A stretch of 60,061 nt of DNA from Thiotrichaceae bacterium (GTDB taxonomy: Bacteria > Pseudomonadota > Gammaproteobacteria > Eutrophobiales > Eutrophobiaceae), in NCBI GenBank assembly GCA_012960105.1, contig DUBV01000093.1, positions 1 to 60,061 of the forward strand, in the 5' to 3' direction. A program made the translations under genes and the position numbers. Shown piece after piece: positions 59,992 to 60,061 of the stretch; position 1 is the stretch's first letter; every line of letters begins with the position of its first letter. Below the pieces are notes generated by a model. It was not told the DNA's origin and did not search any database. It was given only the letters and a program-made list of their open reading frames with translations.

Positions 59992-60061
59992 TCAACCGGT
60001 CGATGCAACACATGCGTTAAAACGTTCTGCTGGTGTTTCATAGTTTAGCGTTTTTCTTGGT
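59992..60061 (-). CDS. IS30-type transposase, C-terminal end, cut by window
   Basis: From the right window edge the minus strand reads PRKTLNYETPAERFNACVAS then TG and TGA (stop at 59992-59994). PRKxLxYxTPxExF is the conserved ending of IS30 transposases. The rest of the gene lies outside the window. The element's inverted repeat should fall just left of 59990 but cannot be defined from one side. Confidence 0.8.
   Translation of the reverse strand, partial: PRKTLNYETPAERFNACVASTG

Noticed and set aside
1..60061. CRISPR array, rRNA or tRNA genes
   Set aside because: No regularly spaced direct repeats and no rRNA or cloverleaf-forming sequence were seen on either strand.

Overview
The window looks like a chromosomal stretch of an AT-rich (roughly 38-40% G+C by eye) gammaproteobacterium. 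The housekeeping genes (RNase D, Uup, HspQ, SlyD, PpnN, RnfC, SelO, dimeric dUTPase, SprT-like) are of gammaproteobacterial type. An MtdB-type NAD(P)-dependent methylene-tetrahydromethanopterin dehydrogenase (10938-11858, minus) indicates H4MPT-linked C1 metabolism, so a methylotroph or methanotroph (Methylophaga-like or Methylococcales-like) is the most economical guess. No rRNA, tRNA or CRISPR array was found.

Layout. 1-0.84 kb: 3' part of an IS481-type transposase. 1-8 kb: small enzymes and secreted proteins, including a C-terminal CxxCH cytochrome-like protein. 8-12.5 kb: PpnP, a YhiN flavoprotein, SlyD, mtdB, and a second CxxCH protein with a perfect FNR/Anr-type box. 13.2-14.5 kb: a decayed histidine kinase and LuxR regulator pair joined by what looks like one deletion. 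14.5-25.5 kb: ordinary small genes in short operons, with several remnants. 25.5-27.2 kb: a secreted TPR-like protein and a gene scar. 27.2-31.4 kb: SelO, a CBS-domain protein and a solitary rnfC.

32-47 kb is the main functional block, a nitrate assimilation island. It holds a decayed second narK, narK, a PP2C/kinase fusion protein, a second Ser/Thr kinase, nirB, nirD, a cytoplasmic molybdopterin nitrate reductase and a DmsB-DmsC fusion protein that could feed it from quinol. Upstream of both narK and nirB I can read a sigma-54 -24/-12 promoter preceded by two NtrC-like palindromes exactly 31 bp apart, which predicts nitrogen-limitation control. Flow would be: NarK imports nitrate, the NasA-like/DmsBC-like enzyme makes nitrite, NirBD makes ammonium.

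48-54.4 kb holds a response regulator/CheC-like/GGDEF-EAL operon, PpnN, a Sel1-repeat protein and small secreted proteins. 54.4-55.2 kb is a complete but inactivated IS6-type element with perfect 20-bp ends. 55.9-58.0 kb is a four-gene operon (Cys-rich secreted protein, heavy-metal-associated domain protein, outer-membrane protein, MerT-like membrane protein), probably for metal handling. 58.6-59.6 kb carries a GC-richer Ca2+/Na+ antiporter gene that looks transferred, and the window ends inside an IS30-type transposase.

A recurring theme is gene decay: several genes are intact except for one in-frame TAA, and there are truncated remnants of narK, a GNAT enzyme, a MORN protein and a sensor protein. 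All calls come from reading the sequence; no database search was run.
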